Below, one piece after another: positions 25,204-34,217 of a stretch of 64,000 bases of DNA. Below the pieces are notes generated by a model. It searched no databases and was not told where the DNA came from. It saw only the letters and a list, made by a program, of their open reading frames with translations. The stretch comes from Bradyrhizobium sp. sGM-13. GTDB taxonomy: Bacteria > Pseudomonadota > Alphaproteobacteria > Rhizobiales > Xanthobacteraceae. Position 1 is the first letter of the stretch, and each line of letters opens with the position of its first letter. The position numbers and the translations under genes are program-made. The stretch spans positions 62,001 to 126,000 of the forward strand of contig NZ_JAGWDK010000021.1 in NCBI RefSeq assembly GCF_018398875.1. The letters are read 5' to 3'.

Positions 25204-26376
25204 ATGAAACATGTGCCCGGGCCCGTCCGCGTTGAGCGCCGCTTTGCACCGACTGCGCTGATGCTCGGCAACGTCGTCACCGGCTGCTCGGTGCTGGCGC
25301 CGGCAGGCATGCTGGTCGAACTATCTGCCGGTCTTGACGTCTCGATCCGCACCGCGGGGCTGTTGATCACCTTCGGCGCGATCATGCTGTGCGTCGGTTC
25401 GCCGGTCACGGCGTGGCTGACTTCCAGGATTGAGCGCCGCACCCTGCTGACGGCCACCCTTGCCGTGCTGGCGCTTACCAACATTGCCTCCGCCTTTGCG
25501 CCTGACTACGCGAGCCTGCTCGCCATTCGCCTGGTCATGCTGGCTATCGGCGCGCTGTACACGCCGCAAGCGGCGGGAACGGCCGCACTGATCGTGCCTG
25601 AAGCAAGACGCGGCAGTACCATCGCCTATATCTTTCTCGGCTGGTCGCTGGCGGCGGCCGTCGGCCTGCCGGCGATCACCTTCATCGCCAGTCGCTATGG
25701 CTGGCAGGCGGTCTATGGCGCCATCGGTGCAATGAGCTGCCTGAGTTTCCTCCTGCTGGCGTGGCGCCTTCCCCGTGGGCTGATGGGCGCGCCGGTCGTC
25801 CTGAAGACCTGGGCAGCGATCGGCCGCAACCGGACAATCCTGCTGTTGCTGTTGATTACGACCGCGCAGATGTCCGGCCAGTTCGTGGTGTTCACCTATA
25901 TGGGCCCGTTGCTGGCGCGGCTGACGGGAGCGGGCCCGGACCCGATCGCCGTAGTATTCGCCGTCTACGGCGTTTGCGGCGTCATCGGCACTGCGATCGG
26001 GACCCGCATCGTCGATTCCTGGGGCGCGTGGAAGACCTCGATGCTGTTCACGTCGATTTTGTTGGCAGGCGTGAGCGGATGGGCGCTCAGTGCCGGCATC
26101 TATTCCCTGATGGCTGTCTCCGTCGCGGTCTGGGGTATTGGATTTGCTTCCACCAATTCGATGCAGCAGGTGAGGTTGGTCGGCGCCGCGCCTGCGCTGG
26201 CGTCCGCATCGGTGTCGCTCAATACATCCGTGCTCTACGTCGGACAGGCCATTGGCTCGGCCATCGGCGGTTTCCTGTACGCGCGCGATCTCCTTTTCGC
26301 CAATGGCTATGTCGGGGCGGCCTTTGTCGCGCTCGCACTGACGACGGTGATTCTAACCAAACCCAGCAAGATCTAA
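25204..26376 (+). CDS. MFS transporter, DHA1-type (AraJ/PbuE-like)
   Basis: A 390-aa transporter with 12 predicted membrane segments. The loop TSRIERRTLLTATLAVLAL (about 78-96) corresponds to motif A of drug:H+ antiporter-1 families, and the N-terminal FAPTALMLGNVVTGCSVLAP is typical of the sugar-efflux/purine-efflux-like group. It should export a small solute or drug by proton antiport. ATG 25204 is within the spacer after thrS, which is divergent. It is convergent with the following hydrolase gene, 17 bp apart. Confidence 0.82.
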   Translation: MKHVPGPVRVERRFAPTALMLGNVVTGCSVLAPAGMLVELSAGLDVSIRTAGLLITFGAIMLCVGSPVTAWLTSRIERRTLLTATLAVLALTNIASAFAPDYASLLAIRLVMLAIGALYTPQAAGTAALIVPEARRGSTIAYIFLGWSLAAAVGLPAITFIASRYGWQAVYGAIGAMSCLSFLLLAWRLPRGLMGAPVVLKTWAAIGRNRTILLLLLITTAQMSGQFVVFTYMGPLLARLTGAGPDPIAVVFAVYGVCGVIGTAIGTRIVDSWGAWKTSMLFTSILLAGVSGWALSAGIYSLMAVSVAVWGIGFASTNSMQQVRLVGAAPALASASVSLNTSVLYVGQAIGSAIGGFLYARDLLFANGYVGAAFVALALTTVILTKPSKI

Positions 26377-26393
26377 TCGCGGCGGCGAAGCCG

Positions 26394-27641
26394 TTACCGG
26401 TTTGCGTAGGGGACACTCGCAACCCGGGTCAAAGCCGGCGTTACGGCCATCTTGACCAGCACGTCCTTGACCGGATGCTCGGTCCAGGCCTGCGTTACGT
26501 AATCGCGGTGGGTGACGCCATCGGGCGTCTGCACGAACACGACGCTGCCGGGACGCAGCGGCCCGTCCATGCTCTCGGTGACGGTGATGCCCCTGTCGCG
26601 GAGCATCTGCATCAGCTCCAGGTCGTGCCGCTTGGTGTAGCGGGTATACGAAGAGACAAAGAAACCGGTCCGGTTTTTCTCGATCCACGACGCGAACTTG
26701 TCGAGCTCGCCATAGACGGCGTCGAGCAGGAACACACCACGGACCCGGTTCGGAAGGCCGCCGACTTCGAGGCTCCACGCCGTCGGCAGGAAGCCGCCGC
26801 TATAGCCGACGATCACGATCGGCATGTTGGCGAACGCCTGCGCCGACTTCGGATCGCCGTAGAGGCGGGCGAGGTGGCTTGCTGACTCCTCGATGAAGCG
26901 CTTGAAGCCGCCCGGCTGCCAGAACTTGCCGGCCGAGGAGTCGGCGGCGTTGACAGCCATTTGCGGGGCGAGCAGCACGGCGTTGACGCCTGAATCGGAG
27001 ATCTGCTGCGGCACCAATTGGCGGTCGCGGACGTCGCGCTCTAGCGTCGCGCCGTTGCCGTGGAAGAACACCACGATCACGCCCGGCTTCCTGACATCGA
27101 ACGTCTCGGGGACATGTACCAGGACGCGGCTGTCGTTGTAGGTCTCGTCCTGCCAGTAGACCTTGCCGCTAAAGCTGCGATGGCCCTTGCGGTCGCCTTT
27201 GACGATGTTGAGGAACGGTTCTTCCGAGCGCGGATTGGTGCCGAAATAAGGGAAAGCGGAGGATTTCATGCTGACCAGCGTGGTCAGTTCTTCACGCTCA
27301 TTGCGGGGTAGCGTCAGCGTTGGCGTCAACGAGGCGACCCGCACTGGCTCGGTACGCACCTCGCGCGGCTGCGGCGCCAGTGCGACCTGGCTCTGGACCT
27401 GCGGCAGGCTTTCACCCGCTGTCGGGAAACGGTCGACGAATTGCGGCTGGGGGAAACGGTCGTCGAACGTATCGGCGGAAGCCTGCGGCTTGGCGGCTCG
27501 GGATTTGGTGCCATCCGTGTTCGCCGCCAGCATTTCCGGGGTCGGCGCCTTGCCGCATTGAACCAGGACGAAGGATAGCGGCACGATCAGCGCGGCCATC
27601 GCCGCCCAGTGCCATCGAAGGGGCAGCACACGGCGCGGCAT
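26394..27641 (-). CDS. Exported alpha/beta hydrolase-like protein
   Basis: About 415 aa. A short basic start (MPRRVLPLRWHWAAMAALIV) is followed by a hydrophobic segment ending FVLVQCGKAP, which looks like a signal sequence with an atypical lipobox (Gln before Cys). A variable linker of about 100 residues comes next. The catalytic-type domain has VFFHGNGATLERD (oxyanion region) and VGYSGGFLPTAWS (nucleophile elbow GYSGG). A candidate His is less obvious (DGVTHRDYV near the C-terminus). ATG 27641 is the best start; the frame reaches 27731. The protein is likely anchored outside the inner membrane. Substrate unknown. Confidence 0.75.
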   Translation of the reverse strand: MPRRVLPLRWHWAAMAALIVPLSFVLVQCGKAPTPEMLAANTDGTKSRAAKPQASADTFDDRFPQPQFVDRFPTAGESLPQVQSQVALAPQPREVRTEPVRVASLTPTLTLPRNEREELTTLVSMKSSAFPYFGTNPRSEEPFLNIVKGDRKGHRSFSGKVYWQDETYNDSRVLVHVPETFDVRKPGVIVVFFHGNGATLERDVRDRQLVPQQISDSGVNAVLLAPQMAVNAADSSAGKFWQPGGFKRFIEESASHLARLYGDPKSAQAFANMPIVIVGYSGGFLPTAWSLEVGGLPNRVRGVFLLDAVYGELDKFASWIEKNRTGFFVSSYTRYTKRHDLELMQMLRDRGITVTESMDGPLRPGSVVFVQTPDGVTHRDYVTQAWTEHPVKDVLVKMAVTPALTRVASVPYANR

Positions 27642-27994
27642 GGCCGGAGACGTCGCCCGCCTGGCGCGATCAACTGTCGGGAAATTCGGATTAGCTCCGA
27701 CCATCCATCCCAATGCCCCAAGATCCACCAACCGGCGTAAGCTCGCACGCGTTCAGGCGACGTTAAGCGTCCGGAAAAACTCCCCGCATCCGGAAGCCCA
27801 AGAAGACCATGCAATCGTGTCGCGATTGTGGGACCGCCACGATGTCTTCGCAATCCAGTAGTGCCACGGTGCGCCTGGAGGTATCATGCAACCTATCTTG
27901 TGCCTCAATTTAAGCCCTTGGTAACATTGCTTGAATTGAGCGGCGTCAGCCTGCACGATGAGCTCCTGGCTGGGCGCTGAAGGTACGGTCCGAG
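27642..27994. other. Intergenic region with an inverted repeat
   Basis: No gene seen. CTCAATTTAAG (27904-27914) and CTTGAATTGAG (27930-27940) form an 11-bp inverted repeat (one G.U pair as RNA) around a 15-nt spacer, about 55 bp upstream of the APC permease start. It could be an operator or a leader hairpin. The rest is featureless. Confidence 0.4.
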
Positions 27995-29365
27995 ATGGCG
28001 GCATCAGAAACGGGAAGCCCGGCCTGGCCTAGCTCGCGGTCCGGCAGCGGCTCCAGCGTTTCGGCCTTGGTGGCGGTTGCCATCGTGGTTGCCGATATGG
28101 TTGGTGTCGGCGTCTTCACCAGCCTCGGCTTTCAGGTCAAGGACATCCCCTCGGGCTTTTCCATCCTGCTGCTGTGGACGGTCGGCGGCATCGTCGCGTT
28201 GTGCGGGGTGTTTTCCTACGGCGAGCTCGGCGCGATGTTTCCGCGCTCGAGCGGTGAGTACAACTTTCTCGGTCGGGCCTATCACCCTGCCTTCGGTTTT
28301 GTGGCGGGCTGGGTGTCGGCGACGGTCGGCTTTGCAGCGCCAGTGGCGCTCGCCGCCATGGCGTTTGGCGAGTACGGCAAGTCGGTGCTGCCCAACGCGC
28401 CGCCGCTAGCACTTGCGATCGGCATGGTCTGGTTGGTGTCGCTGGTGCAACTCGCCGGCATCAGGCACTCCTCGACCTTTCAACTGGTCGCGACCATCCT
28501 GAAGGTGGTGCTGATCGTAGCCTTCCTGGTCTGCGGCTTCGTGATCGGCACTGCGCAGCCGGTTTCGTTCGCGCCATCGGTGTCCGACTTCACCCATATC
28601 GTCAGTGCACCGTTCGCGATCAGCCTTGTGTTCGTGATGTATTCGTTCTCAGGGTGGAACGCGGCAACTTACATTATCGGCGAGGTGAGGCTGCCGGAGC
28701 GCAACGTGCCGCGGGCGATGCTGGTCGGAACACTGATCGTGCTCGTGTTGTATGTCGCGCTCAACGCCGTGTTCCTGCACACCGCGCCGATCGACAAGCT
28801 TGCGGGCCAGCTCGATGTCGCCCGGATCTCTGGCACCTACATCTTCGGCGAACTCGGCGGCCGCATCGTCGGCGCGATGATCTGCTTCGGGCTGATCTCC
28901 TCGATCAGCGCGATGATGTGGATCGGGCCGCGCGTCATGATGACGATGGGCGAGGACATTCCGGTGCTGCGACCGTTCGCCAGCCGCTCGGCCAGCGGTG
29001 CGCCGTCCTACGCCATTCTGTTTCAGCTCACGGTCGCGAGCCTGATGCTGCTTACGCGCAGCTTCGAGGCGGTGCTCGACTTCATCCAGTTCGCGCTGCT
29101 GTTCTGCTCGTTCTTTACCGTGCTCGGGGTGATCAAGCTGCGCATCACGCAGCCGGACCTGCCGCGGCCGTACCGTGCCTGGGGATACCCGGTAACCCCT
29201 GTGGTTTTCCTGGTCGTGACCGGGTTCATGATGTACTACCTTCTGACCGAACGGCCGTTGCAGTCGATGCTGGGTCTTTTGATCATGTTCTCAGGTCTCT
29301 TGATTTACGCCGTCTTCCGCAAGCGGGCAGATCAGGTCGCCGTGGCCGCAACGGGTCGCGAATGA
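27995..29365 (+). CDS. APC-family amino acid permease
   Basis: A 456-aa transporter with 12 membrane segments. The first helix carries the family's unwound binding motif (VGVGVFTSLGF, about residues 36-46). Further family marks are SYGELGAMFPRSSGEYNFL and FVMYSFSGWNAATYIIGEV (about 212-230). It would import or exchange an amino acid or amine across the inner membrane. The substrate is not evident. The stop overlaps the start of the next gene (ATGA), so the two are co-translated. Confidence 0.9.
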   Translation: MAASETGSPAWPSSRSGSGSSVSALVAVAIVVADMVGVGVFTSLGFQVKDIPSGFSILLLWTVGGIVALCGVFSYGELGAMFPRSSGEYNFLGRAYHPAFGFVAGWVSATVGFAAPVALAAMAFGEYGKSVLPNAPPLALAIGMVWLVSLVQLAGIRHSSTFQLVATILKVVLIVAFLVCGFVIGTAQPVSFAPSVSDFTHIVSAPFAISLVFVMYSFSGWNAATYIIGEVRLPERNVPRAMLVGTLIVLVLYVALNAVFLHTAPIDKLAGQLDVARISGTYIFGELGGRIVGAMICFGLISSISAMMWIGPRVMMTMGEDIPVLRPFASRSASGAPSYAILFQLTVASLMLLTRSFEAVLDFIQFALLFCSFFTVLGVIKLRITQPDLPRPYRAWGYPVTPVVFLVVTGFMMYYLLTERPLQSMLGLLIMFSGLLIYAVFRKRADQVAVAATGRE

Positions 29366-30606
29366 GCATGCTACACTACCTGAGAACGGCGACGCTTGCT
29401 GCTGTCATGCTGCTGGCGGCCGTGGCTGCCGTCCGTGCCCAATCCGCAACGGTGGACGACACCGCGAAATTTCTCGCAGGCCTGATGCCCTCGGCGGACT
29501 CGCCGCTGGCGCCGCTCACTAAAGATCCTGCCTGGCAACGGCACGCCAAATTCTTCGACACCGCGTTCGGCCAACTCGAGCAGCGCCAAATATCGCGGAT
29601 CCGCGCCTGGGCAGATACCAATCTGGCGGCGCCGAAGCCGACCATGTTCTACATGTTCTCAGGCCCGGATTTTCTCTATGCAAACGCTTTCTATCCCAAG
29701 GCCTCGACCTACGTGCTGAGTGCACTCGAGCCGGTCGGCTCGGTACCCGACCTGACGAGTTTGCCGCGCGGCGGCATCGCGTCCGCGCTCTACAACGTCG
29801 AACGTTCGCTCAGTTCAATCCTGAGCTTCAGCTTCTTCATCACCAAGCAGATGAAGACCGATCTGCAGGCGGGCCAGATCAGCGGCACTTTGCCGATCCT
29901 CTATGTGTTTCTGGCGCGCTCGGGCATGGCCGTGAAGGACGTCAGTCCGATCTCGCTGGACGACAAGGGCGCGGCGCATCTCGCAGGCGAAAATCCCGGG
30001 CCGAACGCCGTGCGTGGCGTGCGCATCATCTTCACCGGCAGCGACGGTCAGGAAAAGACGCTGTATTACTTCTCGACCGATCTCTCCAACTCCGGCGTGA
30101 AGGCGAGCGGATTCCTGAAATTCTGCGCAACGCTCGCGCCCGGCAACAGCCTGATCAAGAGCGCGTCCTACCTCCCGCATTCCGGCAACTTCACCACCGT
30201 GCGCGATTTCCTGCTCAACAACAGCGCCACCATCATCCAGGACGATTCCGGAATTCCGCTCGCTTACTACAGCACGAGGAAATGGCGTTTGTTCCCGTTC
30301 GGCCGCTATCTCGGACCGATCGACGAATTCCCGGGACGGTACCAGGAGTCCTATGCGGCACTCTTTCGCCGCGCACAGCCGGTCGATTTCGGCATCGGCT
30401 ATCGCTGGCGCACGCCGGAAACGAATGTGCTGCTGTCGGTGAGATTGCCGGACGATGGATCGCCCGCTATCGACGCCACCGCATCGGCGGAGGCGCTGCC
30501 GCCACCGCCACCGCGCCCGCGCAGGCCGCGGCCGCCTGCGAATATCGGACCCCAGCAATGGGGCGGACCACAGCCATGGGGCGGTGGGTTCTTCGTCTGG
30601 CGCTAA
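29362..30606 (+). CDS. Exported protein of unknown function coupled to the APC permease
   Basis: A 414-aa protein starting at ATG 29362, which overlaps the TGA of the permease gene (ATGA). A signal peptide is clear (MSMLHYLRTATLAAVMLLAA, cleavage near VRAQS). The mature part has no metal or nucleophile motif I recognise; sections such as FYMFSGPDFLYANAFYPKAS and ALYNVERSLSSILSFSFFIT look globular. The C-terminus is a Pro/Arg/Gly/Trp-rich tail (PPPRPRRPRPPANIGPQQW). Its coupling to an amino acid permease suggests a periplasmic partner, but that is inference only. Confidence 0.8.
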   Translation: MSMLHYLRTATLAAVMLLAAVAAVRAQSATVDDTAKFLAGLMPSADSPLAPLTKDPAWQRHAKFFDTAFGQLEQRQISRIRAWADTNLAAPKPTMFYMFSGPDFLYANAFYPKASTYVLSALEPVGSVPDLTSLPRGGIASALYNVERSLSSILSFSFFITKQMKTDLQAGQISGTLPILYVFLARSGMAVKDVSPISLDDKGAAHLAGENPGPNAVRGVRIIFTGSDGQEKTLYYFSTDLSNSGVKASGFLKFCATLAPGNSLIKSASYLPHSGNFTTVRDFLLNNSATIIQDDSGIPLAYYSTRKWRLFPFGRYLGPIDEFPGRYQESYAALFRRAQPVDFGIGYRWRTPETNVLLSVRLPDDGSPAIDATASAEALPPPPPRPRRPRPPANIGPQQWGGPQPWGGGFFVWR

Positions 30607-30631
30607 GCCGCAATCGCTGCATGCGTCGTAC

Positions 30632-30985
30632 TCAGGAAGCGTTGACGCCGCGCCACCGTCCGTAGCGCCACGGCAGATACCATCGCGCACCCGCGGGCGC
30701 CGTAAGCGGCACGTTGTCGATGCCGGACGTGCCCCAGGGATGGCAGCGCAACAGCCGTGCCAGCGTCATCCAGCCGCCGCCCCACAAACCGAAACGTTCG
30801 ATCGCTTCGTCGCCATACACCGAGCATGTCGGCAGATGCCGGCAGTTGTAGCCGACCAGCAGCGACAGCGAATGCCGATAGATCCATATCAGCGCGCGTC
30901 CGGTATTGCGCGGCAGACGACGGACGATGCTGGCACAATCCGTGCATTGTTTTTGCTGTGATGATGAAGGACCTGCCGATGCCAT
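30632..30985 (-). CDS. yidD: Membrane protein insertion efficiency factor YidD
   Basis: A 117-aa protein. The conserved core is intact: YRHSLSLLVGYNCRHLPTCS, then YGDEAIERFGLWGGGWMTLA and RLLRCHPWG (about residues 36-85), including the three Cys residues typical of YidD. The family is small, amphipathic and membrane-associated, and assists YidC-mediated insertion of inner-membrane proteins. Here rnpA/rpmH are not adjacent, which is common in Rhizobiales, where yidD sits near folE. The N-terminal 30 residues are variable. Confidence 0.93.
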   Translation of the reverse strand: MASAGPSSSQQKQCTDCASIVRRLPRNTGRALIWIYRHSLSLLVGYNCRHLPTCSVYGDEAIERFGLWGGGWMTLARLLRCHPWGTSGIDNVPLTAPAGARWYLPWRYGRWRGVNAS

Positions 30986-31223
30986 GCAGCACTATGTACG
31001 TAGTCTTACGGGAGTTCCCAAGCAAGGAACTCAATTCCTGCAGATATTTAGCCACACTTAGGAATTATCGCACTGCAATGCGACATAACAAGCCAAGGTA
31101 TTATGGACGACACACGTCAGCACAGTTACCGTTTTCATACGGATCGATGACAGAATCATCTCGCGCTAAAACGGGGCCATCGCCACCAGTCGTAGACGGG
31201 GCTGCTTGGGGGAAGGAACCAAA

Positions 31224-32165
31224 TTGAGGTTTGAGACGTCGCTGAAACTTCGCGGCTGGGCCCTTCTCGGTGCCACCGCCTTTTGTCTCGCATTGCCGGG
31301 CGCGATCACGATGCTGGGTAATTCGGCGTATGCCGGTGGTACCCTCGAAGAACGCAAACAGCCAATGCATTTCAAGTGGAATGCATGCCAGCCGGATTGC
31401 AAGGGCTGGGTCTCGGCCGTCGGCATCGTTACAGCGGATAGCCCGCGGGCGTTCGACGAATTCGCCAAGGGCCGCCAGCTCGCCGGCGCGACCATCGTGC
31501 TGGATTCCAGCGGCGGCTCGGTCAACGACTCCATCGCGCTGGGCCGGCGGTTCCGCAGCCTCGGCGCGCTGACGACCGTAGGCACCACGGTGCGCACGAA
31601 GACTCCGCGTGGCGAACGCGTCAGCGTGGCGCCGGAAGCCTATTGCGAGTCGATGTGCGTATTCCTGCTGCTCTCGGGCAAGACGCGTTACGTGCCGCCC
31701 GCCGCGCACGTCCGCGTGCACCAGATCTGGATGGGCGATCGCGCCGATGACGCCAAAGGCTCGAGCTACAGCGCGCAGGACCTGATGATCGTGCAACGCG
31801 ATATCGGTCGCCTCACGAAATATACCTTCGATATGGGTGGCACCGGTGATTTGCTGTCGCTCGCGCTCAGCGTGCCGCCGTGGGAAGATTTGCACCAATT
31901 GTCGCGCGATGAATTGCGCCTGAGCAATCTCATCACGACCGATGCAGTCGCCGACGTGTTCCCGCAGGACAATGCATCGGTGCCGATGGCCGAGGCGAAG
32001 CCTTCCAAGCCGCAGGATCGCTTCGTCAGTTCCGTAACGGAGGGCGACGCGACGCAGCCGGGCAAATCGACCAAGACTGCCGAAGCCGCGGTTCCGACCG
32101 GCGGGTCAGCGGCCGCGCCGGCGCAGCCAGCTCAGCCGCAACAGAATCAGCCGCAACAGAAATAG
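31224..32165 (+). CDS. Exported ClpP/crotonase-fold protein (COG3904-like)
   Basis: About 313 aa. TTG 31224 is preferred because GGAAGGA lies 7 nt before it. A signal peptide follows (hydrophobic core about 14-34, ending YAGG). The ClpP-like fold shows in GATIVLDSSGGSVNDSIALG (oxyanion/strand region), AYCESMCVFLLLSG (putative nucleophile Ser) and AHVRVHQIWMG (putative His). The C-terminal 60 residues are Lys/Pro/Ala/Gln-rich and low in complexity. COG3904-type periplasmic proteins of this shape are predicted proteases; no experimental role is known to me. Confidence 0.8.
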   Translation: MRFETSLKLRGWALLGATAFCLALPGAITMLGNSAYAGGTLEERKQPMHFKWNACQPDCKGWVSAVGIVTADSPRAFDEFAKGRQLAGATIVLDSSGGSVNDSIALGRRFRSLGALTTVGTTVRTKTPRGERVSVAPEAYCESMCVFLLLSGKTRYVPPAAHVRVHQIWMGDRADDAKGSSYSAQDLMIVQRDIGRLTKYTFDMGGTGDLLSLALSVPPWEDLHQLSRDELRLSNLITTDAVADVFPQDNASVPMAEAKPSKPQDRFVSSVTEGDATQPGKSTKTAEAAVPTGGSAAAPAQPAQPQQNQPQQK

Positions 32166-32304
32166 GCTGCATCCCCACGGTGGTCATCATCCGCGAAAGC
32201 GGATGATCCATTACGCCGTGACGGTGGCGGTAGATCGAGAATTCCCGGCGTACTGAATACCCGCATTTTGCCATCTTGCGGGGTACGACGGCGATGGACC
32301 GGGC

Positions 32305-32754
32305 TCACGCCTGCGCCGGCTGATTTGCCTTGGCTTCGATCTGGCCGATGGCGTCGACCACGGCGTCGAAGGTCAGCATGGTCGAGGCGTGGCGGGCCTT
32401 GTAGTCGCGCACCGGCTCGAGCAGGGCGATGTCGGCCCATTTGCCCTGCGGGGGACCGCCGTTTTCCTTCAGCATCTTGCGCACGGTTTCTCGCAATTCA
32501 CGTAACTCGCTAGCCGTCGAACCCACCACATGGCTCGCCATGATCGAGGAGGAGGCTTGCCCGAGCGCGCAGGCCTTCACGTCATGGGCGAAGTCGCTGA
32601 CCACGGGCCCGTCCATCTTGAGATCGACCTTGACGGTCGAACCGCACAGTTTGGAGTGGGCGGTGGCGCTGGCGTGGGGGTCGGGAAGGCGACCGAGGCG
32701 GGGGATATTGCCCGCCAATTCAATGATCCGCTTGTTGTAGATGTCGTTCAGCAT
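32305..32754 (-). CDS. IscU/NifU-like iron-sulfur scaffold family protein with altered third Cys
   Basis: A 149-aa protein. It begins MLNDIYNKRIIELAGNIPR as SufU/IscU-like proteins do. The first ligand Cys is in LCGSTVKV (about residue 37) and the second in ACALGQASSS (about 62). The third-ligand region reads ARHASTML, with no Cys where the family has RHxC. It may still bind a metal via other side chains, or act as a sulfur-handling or regulatory homologue. It lies between the ClpP-like exported protein and folE, divergent from folE. Confidence 0.82.
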   Translation of the reverse strand: MLNDIYNKRIIELAGNIPRLGRLPDPHASATAHSKLCGSTVKVDLKMDGPVVSDFAHDVKACALGQASSSIMASHVVGSTASELRELRETVRKMLKENGGPPQGKWADIALLEPVRDYKARHASTMLTFDAVVDAIGQIEAKANQPAQA

Positions 32755-32998
32755 GAGAATCGGTGTCCCGGGCGGCGATCCGAGCGCCCTTGGCGGCTGG
32801 GTTTCATCGTCCTATATATGAACAGGAACGGCGGAAAAACAGCCCGGCCGTTTGCCGTAGGCGGACGGATATGGACCAGACATGGAAACCAGTTCGGCCG
32901 TCCACGTGTTGTGGATGGGACTCAGGCGCCCGGCGGCAAAACCGCCCCGTCTGCCCGGTGACACTCCGGTCTCTGCAGGCCGGTCGAACGGAGAAGAC

Positions 32999-33736
32999 AT
33001 GGACGCATTGATCAAATCCCTCCGCCCTGGCAAGCCTTCCGATTTGAAGTCTTCCGATTTGAAGCCTTCCGAAGTGAAATCACCCGACGTGGCCCCGGAA
33101 GCCCGCCCCGCCGAACTCGATCCGGCAGAGTTCCTAGCTGCTGCCGTCCGCGCCGACCTGCCGCGCCCGTCGCGTGCCGAGGCCGAACACGCCGTGCACA
33201 CGCTGCTCAGCTATATCGGCGAAAACCCCGATCGCGAGGGTTTGCTGGATACGCCGCGCCGCGTGGTCGAAGCCTTCGACGAGCTCTATCAGGGCTATCA
33301 CCAGTGCCCGGCCGAGGTGCTGGACCGCACCTTTGGCGAGACCGCCGGCTATGACGACTTTGTCCTGGTCCGCGATATCGAATTCACCTCGCAATGCGAG
33401 CATCACATGATGCCGTTCTACGGTAAGGCGCACATCGCCTATACGCCGGTGGAGCGGGTGGTCGGATTGTCGAAGCTGGCGCGGCTCACCGATATCTTCG
33501 CCCGCCGCCTGCAGACCCAGGAGCACCTGACGGCCCAGATCGCGGCCGCGATCGACGAGGTATTGAAACCCCGCGGCGTTGCCGTGCTGATCGAGGCGGA
33601 GCATACCTGCATGTCGGTGCGCGGCGTCGCCAAGCATGGCGCGATGACGTTCACCAGCCGCTTCACCGGCATGTTCCGCGACAATCCGGCGGAGCAGCAG
33701 CGTTTCCTGTCCCTGGTGCGAGGGTCCAACCGGTAG
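32999..33736 (+). CDS. folE: GTP cyclohydrolase I
   Basis: A 245-aa enzyme that converts GTP to 7,8-dihydroneopterin triphosphate, the first step of tetrahydrofolate synthesis. The catalytic and zinc-binding residues are in FTSQCEHHMMPFYG (Cys and His, about residues 131-144) and EAEHTCMSVRG (Cys, about 200-210). SKLARLTDIFARRLQTQE is the typical helix. A family-atypical N-terminal extension of about 50 residues contains three copies of a PSDLK-like unit (15-bp tandem repeat, 33040-33080). ATG 32999 has GGAGAAGAC directly before it. Likely followed by hisI in the same transcript. Confidence 0.96.
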   Translation: MDALIKSLRPGKPSDLKSSDLKPSEVKSPDVAPEARPAELDPAEFLAAAVRADLPRPSRAEAEHAVHTLLSYIGENPDREGLLDTPRRVVEAFDELYQGYHQCPAEVLDRTFGETAGYDDFVLVRDIEFTSQCEHHMMPFYGKAHIAYTPVERVVGLSKLARLTDIFARRLQTQEHLTAQIAAAIDEVLKPRGVAVLIEAEHTCMSVRGVAKHGAMTFTSRFTGMFRDNPAEQQRFLSLVRGSNR

Positions 33737-33767
33737 CCTCGCCGAAATTTCTCCGCGAGGCCTTGTC

Positions 33768-34196
33768 GTGTCCACATCCGCAACGACCAATGAACGTGAA
33801 GAGGGGCTGAGCTTCCAGCCCAAATTCGACGCGTCCGGTCTCGTGACCTGCGTGGCGACCGATGCCGCGACCGGCGACGTACTGATGGTCGCGCACATGA
33901 ACGAGCAAGCGCTGCGCAAGACGATCGAAAGCGGCGACGCCTGGTACTTCAGCCGGTCCCGCAATGCGTTGTGGCGAAAGGGTGAGACGTCAGGTCAGAC
34001 CCAGCGCGTGGTCGAGATGCGCGTTGATTGCGATCAGGATGCCATCTGGATTCGCGTCGAGCAGCAGGGCGCGGCGTGTCACACCGGGCGGCATTCCTGC
34101 TTTTACCGCAAGATCGACGCCGCCGGAGGCGGTGCGCTGCTGACGTTCGTCGATGCCGACCGGCAGTTCGATCCGAACGATGTTTACCGGAAATAG
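33768..34196 (+). CDS. hisI: Phosphoribosyl-AMP cyclohydrolase
   Basis: A 142-aa enzyme of histidine synthesis that opens the adenine ring of phosphoribosyl-AMP. Metal ligands and the active site lie in EMRVDCDQDAIWIRVEQQG (Asp-Cys-Asp) and ACHTGRHSCFYR (two Cys). YFSRSRNALWRKGETSG is the substrate-binding segment. Here hisI is separate from hisE, as is normal in Alphaproteobacteria. GTG 33768 is taken as start; it lies 31 bp after folE. Confidence 0.95.
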   Translation: MSTSATTNEREEGLSFQPKFDASGLVTCVATDAATGDVLMVAHMNEQALRKTIESGDAWYFSRSRNALWRKGETSGQTQRVVEMRVDCDQDAIWIRVEQQGAACHTGRHSCFYRKIDAAGGGALLTFVDADRQFDPNDVYRK

Positions 34197-34217
34197 CTGG
34201 CGTCGGTTCCGGGCTGG

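Noticed and set aside
28654..29361. Plus-strand ORF continuous with the coupled exported protein
   Set aside because: It lies inside the permease gene in another frame; the signal peptide begins at 29362.
30930..30945. Sigma-54-like TGGCAC-N6-TGCA
   Set aside because: It lies inside yidD and lacks the usual -12 TTGC; there is no gene at the right distance.
30757..31227. Plus-strand ORF over yidD and the following spacer
   Set aside because: It is antisense to yidD, has low coding character and no ribosome-binding site.
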